Positions 44,606 through 55,544 of a DNA stretch of 64,000 nucleotides are shown here, one piece after another; within the stretch, counting starts at the first letter, position 1; each line of letters starts with the position of its first letter. The position numbers and the translations under genes were made by a program. Under the pieces are notes generated by a model. It had not been told where the DNA came from. It was given only the letters and a program-made list of their open reading frames with translations, and made no database searches. The stretch lies in NCBI GenBank assembly GCA_025531455.1, contig JAMYHL010000010.1, positions 1,116,001 to 1,180,000 of the forward strand, written 5' to 3'. The DNA comes from Apiotrichum sp. Y4204. Taxonomy: Eukaryota; Basidiomycota; Tremellomycetes; Trichosporonales; Trichosporonaceae.

Positions 44606-46155
44606 GGTGTGTTGTTAAGCTGAAGTTAGAGACAAAGTGCACAAAAGAGAATGTTGTGGAGAAAAGGAGAAGTGCGGTATCGAGAGAACGAGGTGTAAAC
44701 ATCAGCGCGTCACGGTCCCCAGTGGCTGGCCTGCCGCTGGAAGCCTATCTCCCACTTGCGCTCAATCTCGCTCGACGGATCAGCGGAAATGCCGATCCAG
44801 CGGCTGCCGATCCTGGACCCCGCAAGGCCAGACTGCGCCGCACAGATCATGGATCGAGATCCACAGGGAGCAATCGAGTCCAGAACCACACCCTCAAAGG
44901 GAGGGGCGGAGGCGGCGATCCTTTCAGGTAAAGGAGGCGGCGATCCAGAAGCTCCAACGTTCATCGAGAAGCAGGGGCTGTCCAATGATCGACCAGCGAT
45001 CTGCGCTGATCGCGGGGGCCGGAGGGATCAGTGCGCGCTGTAGACTGGCGACGACAGCAAAGCTAGCAGCTGGCAAAGACGCGGTGGGTGTTTTCTGCCA
45101 GCTGCCAGGAACGCACGACGCGCACGACGCACGGAGACAACAACAAGAACGAATGGGAAGGTACGCACCGTATTCGTAGTGATGAGAAAGTAGAGTCAAG
45201 AGTCGTCCACTTGATCAGATGGGACGAGAGATGGTGATGGTGATAAGAACAAAGTCGAAGTGACAGCGCAATGTGTGCATGCACATAAGGGGTGCTCCAA
45301 TCTTGGGGTAACCCCGATATGAGACGGGGGATCCGGGGAACTGTGACGAGCCTTTGCAGCACATATGCATGCCGCAGATGCCGCACGTCATCCCTGACAG
45401 TGCCGCCGCCGCGCCGCCAGTCGGAATCGCAGCCGCTTACGCGCTAGTTGACACGGACTTTGTTGCTCTGCGCTCTGCCGCCTATTCGGTGACCCACAGC
45501 TTCATTGTACCGGGCAATTTCTCTGCATTTCTTTTGTCTCCCTTGCTCCATAACATGACAGCTACAAATACACATCTGTGAGAGCAAGCTTGCGCGGCGC
45601 ATTGTGCATTTTTCTAGTAGCCGGCCCGCGGGGGCCGTACATACAAGACTTGCGCATAGCCGGCTCCAAAACAAGGCCATGACGCAACACGCTGAGTTCA
45701 ATCGCACGCAGCGCGCAGCACGGAGCGAGCGGCGCGCGTGGCGCTAGCCTCCTTGGCCTCCAGGCCTCCAGCGTGCGTCACAGCCTGATCCCCGATCATC
45801 TGCAATCATGCAAATGTCTGCTGCACCTCAACAAGCTACAAACTACATGCATCTTGGATCTTGGATCAATAAATGCCCCACCGAAACCGTCGCGCTATCA
45901 TCGGCGCACCTCCGCTCGCTTCGCTACTCTCGATTGAGATTTCTGCTGGGGCTCGGCGACTCGGCCCGGGTCCCTTTGGCCCTGTGGCATGGCATGCTGG
46001 TGGCTGATGAGATTGAGATTGCTCTGCGAGCCGTGATTCGTCCTGGCGCGTTCCCAAAAAAGTCAGCAGCATCCAGCATAACTTTCGCTTCCAATCCAAT
46101 CTCCAGATCTCCAGTGCTCCAGAGCTCCAGACCTCCCAACCATTACCTCTCCGCG
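44606..46155. promoter_or_regulatory. Intergenic region upstream of hexokinase
   Basis: 1.55 kb between the hexokinase start and the next plus-strand gene. A 252-bp segment (44778-45029) carries twelve GATC tetranucleotides. The rest contains only short frames on both strands. It probably holds the promoters of both genes. Confidence 0.5.
44778..45029. promoter_or_regulatory. GATC-rich cluster upstream of hexokinase
   Basis: Twelve GATC sites occur at 44778, 44794, 44809, 44845, 44852, 44858, 44917, 44942, 44987, 44998, 45008 and 45026, where about one is expected by chance. Several are within CCGATCC or GGATCG. A direct repeat ggaggcggcgatcc occurs twice (44909 and 44934). It begins about 170 bp upstream of the hexokinase start codon. 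Function unknown. Confidence 0.4.
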
Positions 46156-46767
46156 ATGCTCCAGCTCGCCTCCCTCGCGCCCCTCCTCGGCCTCCCCCCA
46201 TCGGCGCTCGACGCGGCCCTCGCCGCTCTCTTCCCGGACGTTCCTTCTCCCGAAGTCAAGACCTACCCCGACGCGACATACCGGAATTACTACACCCTCG
46301 CGCTGTCCGTGTGTCTCGTACACGACGCCGTGGAGAGTATAGACATCTTCAACGCGCCGTCCTCTCCCTCCCCCAAATCTTCTGGACCCAAACCCGCGTA
46401 TTCCCCGCCTCCACCGCTCGGGCTGCACTTTTCCACACCGTACCTCCTCCTCCCGAATCCGAAGACCCCAGGAGAGACCGTCCGCGTGCCCCGCCCCGAG
46501 CACCTAGAAATCACCCCGACCACCCCGGGCAAGGAGATCGTGCGCCGCCTCGGGGAGCCGAAGCGCAAGGGCTCGGGGTCGTGGCTTGGCGTATGGCTTG
46601 AGTGGTCCGCTGTCGCGCTGCGCGATGAGCAGGGCGAGGAGGTCAGTCTTGGGATCATGCTCGAGCTCAAGGACCCAAAGAGCGCGGGGAGCGGAGGCGT
46701 CTGGGATCGCGCGGCGGACTGGCCGTGGTCGAGTGTCAAGGTCTTCTGGCCGGAGAGAAAGAAGTAA
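46156..46767 (+). CDS. Uncharacterised small protein
   Basis: A single uninterrupted frame from MLQLASLAPLLGLPPSALDA to TAA, 203 residues; it could start earlier (45808) but sequence before 46156 is not protein-like. VKTYPDATYRNYYTLALSVC is followed by VHDAVESIDIFN, a Pro/Ser-rich loop, LGLHFSTPYLLLPNPKTP, and a C-terminal block EIVRRLGEPKRKGSGSWLGV with WLEWSAVALRDEQGEEVSLG and MLELKDPKSAGSGG, ending in a Trp/Lys patch. I recall this pattern (a YPDxxYxNYY motif and a late LGEPxRKG block) from uncharacterised fungal proteins, but no function is known to me. Confidence 0.65.
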   Translation: MLQLASLAPLLGLPPSALDAALAALFPDVPSPEVKTYPDATYRNYYTLALSVCLVHDAVESIDIFNAPSSPSPKSSGPKPAYSPPPPLGLHFSTPYLLLPNPKTPGETVRVPRPEHLEITPTTPGKEIVRRLGEPKRKGSGSWLGVWLEWSAVALRDEQGEEVSLGIMLELKDPKSAGSGGVWDRAADWPWSSVKVFWPERKK

Positions 46768-47081
46768 AGCAGCGGGGCTCCTCGTGGACGTCGTCGAAGG
46801 TCAAAGTGGTTAACGCTGCTCTAACCACTTTTGCCTCTGTGAGCACGATATCTCTCTCGCGCACCCTCTCGCTCCTCTGGCTCCTATCGCCCTCTCTCCC
46901 TCTTGCTCCCTCGCTAGCCTTCGCCTCATCCTATCAACCTTCTTCCCCTTCGGTCATTCTGTCATTCTGTCATTCTGTCACTCCCTTTCAAGGTCCATTC
47001 CATCTATCATTCCATCACATTCTCCTCCATACCCTGCACTCATATTGTATCCATGCATGCTACACAACCCTCTACTTTCTC
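46768..47081. other. Convergent 3' region with 8-bp repeat
   Basis: 314 bp between converging genes. It is pyrimidine-rich and contains the tandem repeat at 46954-46977. Confidence 0.6.
46954..46977. repeat. 8-bp tandem triplicate (tcattctg x3)
   Basis: Three perfect copies of tcattctg, then tcactccc, between the small uncharacterised gene and PUP2. Confidence 0.85.
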
Positions 47082-48162
47082 TTACGCCGCGGTCCGCTCC
47101 CCGACGGGGATGCTTTCGATCGCCGCCCGGAGGTCGGCCGCGCTGAGAATCTCGTAGCCCTTCTCGGGCGTGACCTGCGCGAGCTGCACGTTGTTCTCGT
47201 CGAGCTTCTCCTCCATCACCTGCTTGAGCACCTTGAGGGCGAGCGACTGTGCCTCGGCAAGCGACATTTGCTGTTGTGAGCTATGTACAGCGGCGTTAGC
47301 TCACCTTGTGGAAAGCGTCCTGCAGGCTCTGCTGCGCAGCGTCGGAGCCAGACCCAATGGCCTTGGCATCGTAACGCACAAACGTGCCCGACGGGTCGGT
47401 GTGATACCTGCTGTCAGCGAGTTCATCTGCGAGTAATCGAACTCACAACTGGGGACCCTTCTCGTCCACACCAGCAATGAGGAGCGCAACACCAAATGGT
47501 CGAGACTGATGGGTTAAATCAACAAAACCCCTCCTTTACCTACCATGAGCGCGTCGTCGTCATCCACACTCTCGCCGAACCGGAGCGCCAAGTCGCAGAC
47601 CGCTTGGGTGCAGCTCTCGACGCCAATCCTCTCGTCGTAGGTGAACGCGTGCATCTGCGAGGTGACGCGGGCGTGGTCGACCATGGTGCGCGCGTCGGCA
47701 GTCAGACCCGACATGGCGCAGCCGAGGTGGGTGTCGATCTCCATGATCTTCTCGATCGAGGACGACTCGAGGAGGGGCGACTGGACACGCTTCTCGACAC
47801 CGAGAATCACGCCGTGCGGCGTCGTGATCCCGACCGTTGTGGAGCCAAGCTGAAGTCAGTGGATGGCCGTGTGGTGATAAAAGGTAGCGCGCTGTGACAC
47901 CTTGAAATGGTCACCTCAGCGCGCCCTGGTGAACACACCTTGATGGCCTCCATGGCGTACTCGACTGCAACGTTAGTGTCATGTCATCACGGTCAGCATA
48001 CCCTGGAAGAGACGGCCCTGTGAGTGTCAGCCAGCTGGTTTCAATCCGCGTCAGCAAGCAGAAGAACATACCTCTGGGGAGAAGGTGTTGACACCACGGT
48101 CATACTCTGAGCTACCGGGTAAGCAGGATTCAACGTCATTGCACGCACCGAGTGAGGAACAT
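47082..48162 (-). CDS. PUP2: 20S proteasome subunit alpha type 5
   Basis: Alpha-5 is one of the seven alpha-ring subunits of the 20S proteasome core. The start at 48162 gives MFLTR, then [13 protein letters not shown] in exon 2. A 16-nt exon (48002-48017) supplies GRLFQ and a 26-nt exon (47939-47964) VEYAMEAIK, together making the signature [14 protein letters not shown] common to alpha subunits. The next exon has [20 protein letters not shown] and [20 protein letters not shown], the core fold. Later exons carry [19 protein letters not shown] and [20 protein letters not shown]. The C-terminus is [20 protein letters not shown] with [17 protein letters not shown], ending ERTAA before TAA. Length is about 250 residues, normal for the family. 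Confidence 0.93.
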
Positions 48163-49291
48163 GTCGGCGAGAAGATGCGGAGGGGGAATCTAGAGGGTGG
48201 AGAGTGAAGCGGGTGCAGTCGTTCGGTCCAACCTGCTCTATGCCCTGTATGTGAAGCGAAGGAAAGAGAAAGTAATTGGGAGAAAGGGGAGAGAAGAGGT
48301 ACTTGATGGCGACGAGCTAGTGTTCCAGAGACGACGACGAGCAACAACACCCTTCATAGGTGCAGCGTCAGTGCGGATGAACGCACATTCTCCACACGCG
48401 CAAGCGTGTCGTGCATTTACGTAATGAATGTTCGAGACACGCGAATTTCATGCAGCTCCGTCATTAGGAGGCCGAGACCGCGAGACCGCGAGACCGCGAG
48501 ACCGGAATCTGATCTTTTTTTATCCGATATTTATCCAGTGTGGTGGGAATGGTATCTAGGACAATGAGCTCCGGGTGTCTGTGATTTGGGTTGTGTGCTA
48601 TGATGGTTTTTGGTTGTTCCTCTCAGTATTGGCAGCTTGGAGCGCTGGAGCCTTTGCAGTCTTCCTCTTGTCTTCCTTTCCGCAACACACAACACACAAA
48701 GATACAACAACAACATTATCCAGTTCCTTCTCATCCTTTCTCTTCTTCAACTTGTGCTTTCTCTCCATCCTCCAGTCTCTTCTCACCACCGCAAACCATC
48801 ATCCATCGGCCTCCCAATTCCCACATGATCACACGCCATCGTAAAGGATCGCCAAGTAATAGCACCCCGCAAGACTGTTACCAGGTCAACAGCATTTGAT
48901 CAACACCTTCCCTCGACACAGTGAGAACCGTCTTCTCATCCTCTTGCAACCCAACCTCTTTCATTCCTCTCCTACTTTCGATATCTCTGTAGCGCGTCGC
49001 ACATTGCGCACTTGCGGCTAGTGCGCAGCTCTTTGAACGGAGCTGCGCGCTCGTTGTTCCAGCGCTCCTCCATTCCCTGTCTTCCTCGACCCCACTTCTG
49101 TGTGTTGACACCGCATACACAATAGGTAAGAGACCTGACCACATAATCTCACGCTATGCTTTGTCTCTCTGACGTAGTGCAGTTTGCCACCCACCGGCGG
49201 CACATAATCGCAGGCTGCTGTAGAGCCTCCCGTGGCCCTGCGCCGGCGGGCGACTCTTCCCTCGGGCTCACCAGAACCTCAACGAAGCACA
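48163..49291. promoter_or_regulatory. Divergent promoter region, PUP2 / RBR ligase
   Basis: 1.1 kb between divergent starts. It holds four perfect 8-bp repeats (48473-48504) and a T7 run just after them. On the RBR side a possible 5' untranslated intron is visible (donor gtaaga near 49126, acceptor gtgcag near 49180). Confidence 0.5.
48473..48504. repeat. 8-bp tandem repeat (cgagaccg x4)
   Basis: Four perfect copies of cgagaccg, 310 bp upstream of the PUP2 start codon. Confidence 0.9.
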
Positions 49292-52200
49292 ATGCGCGGT
49301 GGTCCCACGCCCAACGGGGGTGCCGTTCCCCCCATACTTGGCTCTGACAGCGACGATGAGATCATGTTCCTCGACGAGGCCCCAGAGCACCTCAAAAAGC
49401 AGCCCTCAAACGAACAAACTCCGATTGTTATCGGCGATTCCGACGAGGAAGACGAAGTCGGAATTGTGAACGGGCACAGTAAACGCAAGCTATCCGAGGC
49501 AAGCGGCTCTGCCGGCAATCGTCCCAAACGGCCTGCTAACGCAGCGGCCGGACCGTCGAGCAGACCAATCTTTATCGACGATTCAGATTCGAGTGATTCC
49601 GAAGAACCGCCGCCCAGTCGCATTATGCTCAAGGCGGATTACCTCATTCCCATCGTCTTGGAGGTCATTCCCGATGCAGACACGGCGTGGATCAAGGAGA
49701 ACCTGGACCGCATCATGGAAGAAATCAAGGATTCGTCGAACACACCAGGGCAAGACGCCGTAGACCAGGTAGTCAACCTGGCTCTCGAGACTGGCGAGTA
49801 CCCTCGGGCCATTGTCAAGGAGCCCACTCCACCGCCAGTAGAGGAACCCGACTATGCCAATCCAAACTACAATCGCGCTGAGAGACTTGGGTTCGGGTAC
49901 GACTCGTATTCGCTAGACGTTCTCAAGACCGTTTTTCCCAACATTCCAGTCAACCAGTGAGCATTCCTACTGAAATTGCACTGACAATTGCAGTATTAGA
50001 ACTACGTTCAGCAAAACTGGCTCCCAGCTTGTCCCAACATATCACACTCTCCATCGTCAAAGCATCTCGGACAATAAACCCTATTCCGAGCTGAAGAAGG
50101 GGCGTGGTGGTAAAGGCAAACAGCGGGCCGAGGATGATGCCGAGTCTGACCAAGAGGCTGCCGGGGCGGATGAGTCAGGGCGTGCAGAGGCGCGAAAGGA
50201 AAAGGCGTACTTGTACCAGATAATGGGTGAGGCCGACCTTTAACTCATATAACTGACGATGCAGCCAAGGCAGTCGAGAAGGAGAAGGAGGACATGGCAG
50301 TTGCAGCCGAGAGACAAAAGGCCGAAGCCGCCCGCGAGGAACGCAAGGCGCAAGCAGAGGCCGACAACTGTGCAATTCAGTGCGGATGCTGCTTTGACAA
50401 TGAGGCTCCTGTGAGTGTGCAAGGTCTGTTACGGAGCTTTTCCACTGACACGCTAGGTCGATACTGCAACCTGTCCCGATGGGCATGCATTTTGCCATGA
50501 CTGCATTCGCTCCTTTGCCGAGACCAAACTGGGCGAGCAGGTCACGGTATGTGTTGAGAAACCGTTCTGGTGCTAACTGTAGGCGATTCTCTGCATGGAT
50601 GTGTCGGGTTGCCAGTCACCGTTCACCGAACAGACTCTTGCGATCGTTCTGTCGTCAAAGACCATGTCGCTATACCACCGCCTTCGACAGATGCGTGATC
50701 TTGAGATGGCAGACATCGAAGGTCTCGAGACCTGCCCTTTCTGCCCTTTCGCAATGGTGATTGACAACGAATACGAAAAGCTATTCAGGTGTTTGAATAG
50801 GGACTGCCGCAAAGTGTCGTGCCGCAAGTGCAGGCGTCCGGTATGTCGCTCTTGAGAGGCGTTGCTGACATCAGGACCACATTCCCAAGCGCTGCGAGGG
50901 TGAGTGCCATCAAGTTTGCACCTGTGTGACAAAGTGCTGACCTTCAGAAATCGAGGCCGAGCTGAAGCTTAACAACCGCCATGCGGTTGAAGAAGCCATG
51001 TCTGAGGCGTTGATGCGCAAATGCCCGAAGTGCTCTCAACCATACGTAAAGGAGTCGGGGTGAGTATGCGGATTGAGATGTACGCTAACGAGTTCAGTTG
51101 TAACAAGATCTACGTGCGAAACCAGTTCCATATCTTATGCTTACCTCACAGTGCCACCATTGCAGGACCATGAGCTGCTACATCTGCCAGAAGCAAATCA
51201 CCGGCTATGATCACTTTGATCAATGTGCGTATTTAACAATCATGCCAACACTGACATGCCCAGATCCTGGCCGGGTTGAGCATAATCCTAATGCCGGAAA
51301 GTGCCGTCTGTGGGACCGGCAGGAGAACGTGACTGAGCATGCTCGTGTATGTTTCTGTCTAATGACGTCGCTCACAACCCAGATTGTTCAGGCCCGCGAT
51401 GCGGCGGCGCAGCGGGTCATTGCCGATGCCGCTAACCAGGGTGTCGCACTTAACGCTCAAGATGTGCACGTCGACGCTCCTGCTGTACCACAGGCTGCCC
51501 CGAACCAGGCTTTTTTTGATCCTGGCCTCGGAATCCCACTACCTCGATTACATCTACATCCGCAACGAAATCAACTTTTTGCAGGTCTCCCAGCGCCTGT
51601 GGGCCCTGGAGCGCCAGCCGATCCTCATGGGGATATCCATGCCCGAATCGCTGCCTTTGACGAACTTAATCGCGCAGCTGTTGAAGAACAACTTCTTCCT
51701 GCCGCCATTGCTCAGCGGGACAGAGCCCGCGACGAGCTTCGCGCTGCCGAGGCTGCTCATTTGAAGGCTGTTGGGAAACGCCAAGCAGCGAGACGCGCCT
51801 CTACTGCCGCTGATGCTGATGCCGCTGCGCAGCGCAATGATGGTGCCAATCCAGACCGATATACTCGGTCCAAAGATAAGCAGCAGCGCTTACGCGGCGA
51901 ATACGAAGTGGCGCGGGAGGCGGAACGCGTATCAAGAGAACGCCTCCGACGTTGTCTAGCGGAACTCGAAATGGCCACAAGGCGCCTCGCCAGGTACGAA
52001 GAGATCGCTGCAAACATGCCGGGCAGAAATCGTGGTGGGCGTGAACCCGCCGGCCTCGCTCAAGCCATTGAGGGCGCCCACCGCGTGGCCATCCGCAGGT
52101 TGGCCGAGCTGGATGTGCCTCCAAGGCGCCGGGTGCCGGACAACGTTCTGCCACCCCCAGTCCCTCCGCGACGCCCAGTTGTGGCCCCACCGCCGGCCCC

Positions 52201-52609
52201 ACTTCCGCCTGCATTACGCCCCGTGCTGGATGAGTTCCGTCCGCGTGGCGAAGACGGCCAGTTGGGTCGCATACGTGTAGCAGCTCTTGTCCAGGCCCTG
52301 GACCCGGCGCAGCGAGAGGGATGGCAGCGTCCCATGGCACGCAATGTCGCCCCTGCGGTTCGTGTCGTCCCCAACCCAGTCCAACCTGCCGCTGCCCAAC
52401 CTGCTGCTGCTCGGCTTGCTCAAGCCCCTGCCGCCGAACCTGCTCGAGCTGGCGCCGCTCCCCAGACCGCTGGGGCTGGCCCAGTTCGCCAGGCTGCTGG
52501 AGCTGCCCCGGTTGCCGACGCAGCCAGGCTCAGCAGGGGTGCCCGCCGCCGTGCCAACCGCGCTGCTGCTAAACGCCTTGCCGATCACGCCGCCCTGAAC
52601 ATTGCGTAA
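49292..52609 (+). CDS. RBR (TRIAD3/RNF216-type) E3 ubiquitin ligase
   Basis: The N-terminus is acidic with SDSDDEIMFLDEAP and IFIDDSDSSDSEEP, resembling SUMO-interaction or acidic patches. Conserved helical text follows (DYLIPIVLEVIPDADTAWIK). RING1 is spread over exons: CGCCFDNEAP, then CPDGHAFCHDCIRSFAE. The in-between region gives CPFCPFAMVIDNEYEKLF with CRKVSCRKCRRP. RING2 is CPKCSQPYVKESGCNKIY with the next exon CHHCRTMSCYICQKQITGYD, where the GCNKIYC cysteine sits in the position of the RBR catalytic Cys. That residue is restored only by the splice at about 51122/51157. The ~400-residue C-terminus, in one long exon, is Ala/Arg/Glu-rich and coiled-coil-like with a Pro-rich part, and ends ADHAALNIA. 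TRIAD3 ligases build ubiquitin chains on signalling proteins; targets here are unknown. Start at 49292 is the first ATG after a 5' intron. Confidence 0.82.
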
Positions 52610-52765
52610 GGCGACCAAGTAACCGAGAGAAGAACGATACGAGATACGATAGGTTGAGTGCATAGTTGATACCAAGTCGAGGGACGAGTGACGACCAGTA
52701 GTTTGTAGTACAATAATAGCATGTCATGTTGATATAGTATAAGTACACTGTAACGAACCGCTCTG

Positions 52766-53649
52766 CTATCTTCCACCCTTGAGCACGTCCCCGACCGCCT
52801 TGGACGCGTTGCGCACCGCCTCCCGGCGCGCAAACATGGTCTGCGCGCGCGCCTCGGTCCACGCCGCAAGCTCCGCCGAGGACGGCGGTGCGGAAGTTGC
52901 AGGAGCCGCCCCTGCGGTATTCGCCGTACTGCCAGCGCCACCCGCAGGCTCGCCAGCCACAGCCGAGAGGTTGACGGGCAGCGCGCCAACGAGATATGTC
53001 GACGAGAGCTGGATGAGCGCAAACAGCGTCTGGGCATCTGCCGTCAGAAACAACCATACAGAGAAACACACAATCGAGCTGGAGCGCTGCCGTCAGCAAA
53101 GAGTACAAAGAATACACAGCCCAGCTCACCCTCAAGCCTTGACAGCGTCCCGGCGCGTTCGGCGCCTTCTCCCGTGACGAAGATATTCTTCTCGAGCGCG
53201 GTGATTTCGGCCCTGACGGCCTCGGCGCGCTCGACAAAGCGAGAAATCTCGGGGATGGCACGCACGGTCTCGTCGGCGTCGGACGCGGCTTGTGCCGAGG
53301 GTCCCGCGGCGGGGAGGCTGAGCGATCCCGGCCCGGCTCCTGGAGCTGGTGCTGGTCCTTGTCCTGGTACCGGTCCTGGTCCTTGTCCCGCGACTGGTGT
53401 CATTCCCGGAACAGGGGGGAGGGAGATCGCGCCGGGCGTCGCGCCCGTCCCGGTTGGCGCGGTTAGAAGCTGGAGCCATGGCGTGCCTGGGGAAAAGTGG
53501 GGGGACTCGGCGACTGCTAGTGGGTGCGGAGTCAGGCCCGGGGCGGGGGTCAGTGCTGAGAGGGGGTTGAATGGCGAGGACATTGGAGAGTGGGAGATGG
53601 GATGGAAGAAAGACTTGGGCTCTGGACTTGTTGACAAGGTTGGGGTCAT
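52766..53649 (-). CDS. Uncharacterised small protein with coiled coil
   Basis: Three exons are likely. Exon 1 from MTPTLSTSPEPKSFFHPISH is Pro/Gly/Ala-rich (GPGPVPGQGPAPAPGAG) and ends in a helix, PEISRFVERAEAVRAEITAL followed by GAERAGTLSRLE. A 15-nt exon (53072-53086) adds ALQLD, and exon 3 gives YAQTLFALIQLSSTYLVGAL with LNGARGG-like loops, then SAELAAWTEARAQTMFARRE and ASKAVGDVLKGGR before TAG. The 15-nt exon makes the two helices run together without a break, which is why I chose it. No family is recognised. An in-frame ATG at 53706 exists. The adjacent RBR ligase and this gene end 156 bp apart. Confidence 0.6.
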
Positions 53650-54223
53650 GAAGTTCGAAGTTAGAGGTGTAAGACATGATGCATGAAGCCGAGGAATGGA
53701 GATCACGCGGGAAACACGCTACGTCACGTGATCTGGACTATGATGCTTATCTTGCGACTCCAGGGTGTAATCTAATCTCGACGTGAGGTCAAGACATCCA
53801 GCACAACGACAAGAGTTCGCACTTGCATGCATGCTGCTCGAGCACATCTCACTTCGCAATAACCCCTCGGACCTATCCCGGGGATGCGGCACAGTTGCAC
53901 CTCGGCACAGCTGTGCAAAGGTCCACCGACCCCAGCCGCGGCTCCTGTTCTCCACTCCTATCGGACATGCACTTTCATCATGCTTACACACACTGCCGCT
54001 GGGCACAAACTACTAGAGTAAGGATTACTACACGCTACCTCGACTCGAGATGCTCTACTTCTGACTAATAACTGTTGCGGGCATACTTTCTTCTAGTCTA
54101 TACTTGGCACGGCCGCCATGAGGTCATGATGCCATCTCGCGACGCGGGACCCTGGAAGCTGACCAAGTCCGTCTCAGGGTGGCCGTAGGTTCGCTTTCGG
54201 GGGGTGCTCGCCGGACCACCGGA
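53650..54223. other. Intergenic
   Basis: 574 bp upstream of the small coiled-coil gene and downstream of the BTB-like gene. Short frames only; no repeat or motif supported. Confidence 0.55.
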
Positions 54224-55544
54224 TTACTGGGCGACAACGTCACCGTCGGCGTTGCGGAGACAAAGCTGGCCCTCTGAAAAGTGTTAGTGTAGGGCATCAG
54301 GGATGGGGTCTTGTGCCGCCGGCTGCGCAGCGCAGCGCGCAGTGCCCAGGGCACCAACTCTGCGGTGACTCACCCTGGTACGCAAAGTGCACGGTGGTGA
54401 GACCCTCCTCGCCGAGGAGCGAGTATGTGTTTCCGACGAGGACGAGAGCGCGGTAGAGATGCGAGTCGAGCGCGGTGCTGATGTTTGGTGGCAAGAGCCA
54501 GTACTCGCGAAGCGCCGAGTGTGCAGACAGACCCAGCGCCTTGCGGAGTGTCGGTATGGATCGGACCTTGTGCGCGAGGTGTGCCCAGGCGACGCACATT
54601 TCCGGGGACGAAACGTCAAAGTCTGTGTTTGACCGGTGTTCCACAACGCGTGCGAGGCCGAAGCGCGCGGCGGGGCGCATCTTGAGGGTGTTAAACATGT
54701 CGGCCACGGTGCTCAGGTCCCCGACGGAAAGAGGGTGCCGGTCATCAAACGCGTACGGCGTGATCACGCTCAGGAGCGAGCGCAGGTCCTGCGCAGAGTG
54801 TTGCGTCATTGGAACCACCGTGGGCGGAGGCCGAGATGGCGGAGATGTCAAGGAACTCGGGTCGGCGACGTTGAGGGACGCCATTCGGTACTGGAGCACG
54901 AGGGCTGCAAAGCCGGCGCTGCGGAGTCAGTATCGGTGACCTGATAAGCTCCGGAGGCCCTTGTTTCATCGGCCGCAAAGTGTCATAATCACACCAGTGG
55001 ACGGTCCCTGTTCCTGCTGGAATCCCGTCCTCAGCCCGACTCGTATCGGGGATCGGGTCCACTGCATCGCCACCCTCAGGACAACAAGTCACTACTCCAC
55101 TTACCTCGACGCGCCAAGCACGCGCGAGTCGACCCGGTACCCGACACCCTCGGCAGTGAGGACGACGTCGCCGGCGTGCTGGAACCCTGGGGCGAGGGTG
55201 AGGTTCTCTGGGGAGGGCGGGGTGGGAATCTCGTCGTCGGACGGCAGCTGGACGGGCGCACCGGGGCGCACGATCGTGTCCACCCATTTGCGCAGCGCCA
55301 TGGCCGGCGCGGCGGCGCTGCTCCGGCGGCTCCACCCGTGGCGGCTGCCGTCGGCGGCACTGGTGGGAACGGGTGCGGGGGCAGTCCCGACGGCGGTGGT
55401 GCTCCTGTTCGGTGTTAGCTGGGCAAAGGCACAGGCTACAAACTTGTACGGCGGGGGAGCGGGGGCGGCGAACTCGTCGTCGAGGGTGAAGCCGAGCGTC
55501 TTGGTGTCGGGCTTGAAGTCGGAGACTTGGTAGGGCGCTGTCAT
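54224..55544 (-). CDS. BTB/POZ-like protein
   Basis: Exon 1 from MTAPYQVSDFKPDTKTLGFT runs through a Pro/Ala-rich segment to FQHAGDVVLTAEGVGYRVDS with RVLGAS, which is the strand-turn-helix entry of fungal BTB domains. The second exon supplies SAGFAALVLQYRMASLNVAD, then SLLSVITPYAFDDRHPLSVG and DLSTVADMFNTLKMRPAARF, a helical region like the BTB core and following BACK-like part. It continues with YWLLPPNISTALDSHLYRAL. The last short exon gives EGQLCLRNADGDVVAQ before TAA. BTB proteins commonly serve as substrate adaptors for Cullin-3 ligases or as oligomerisation modules; the specific role is unknown. Confidence 0.6.

Noticed and set aside
51384..51764. 126-codon alternative frame inside the RBR ligase tail.
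   Set aside because: The main frame is continuous for 490 codons and joins the RING exons; the second frame has no splice partners.
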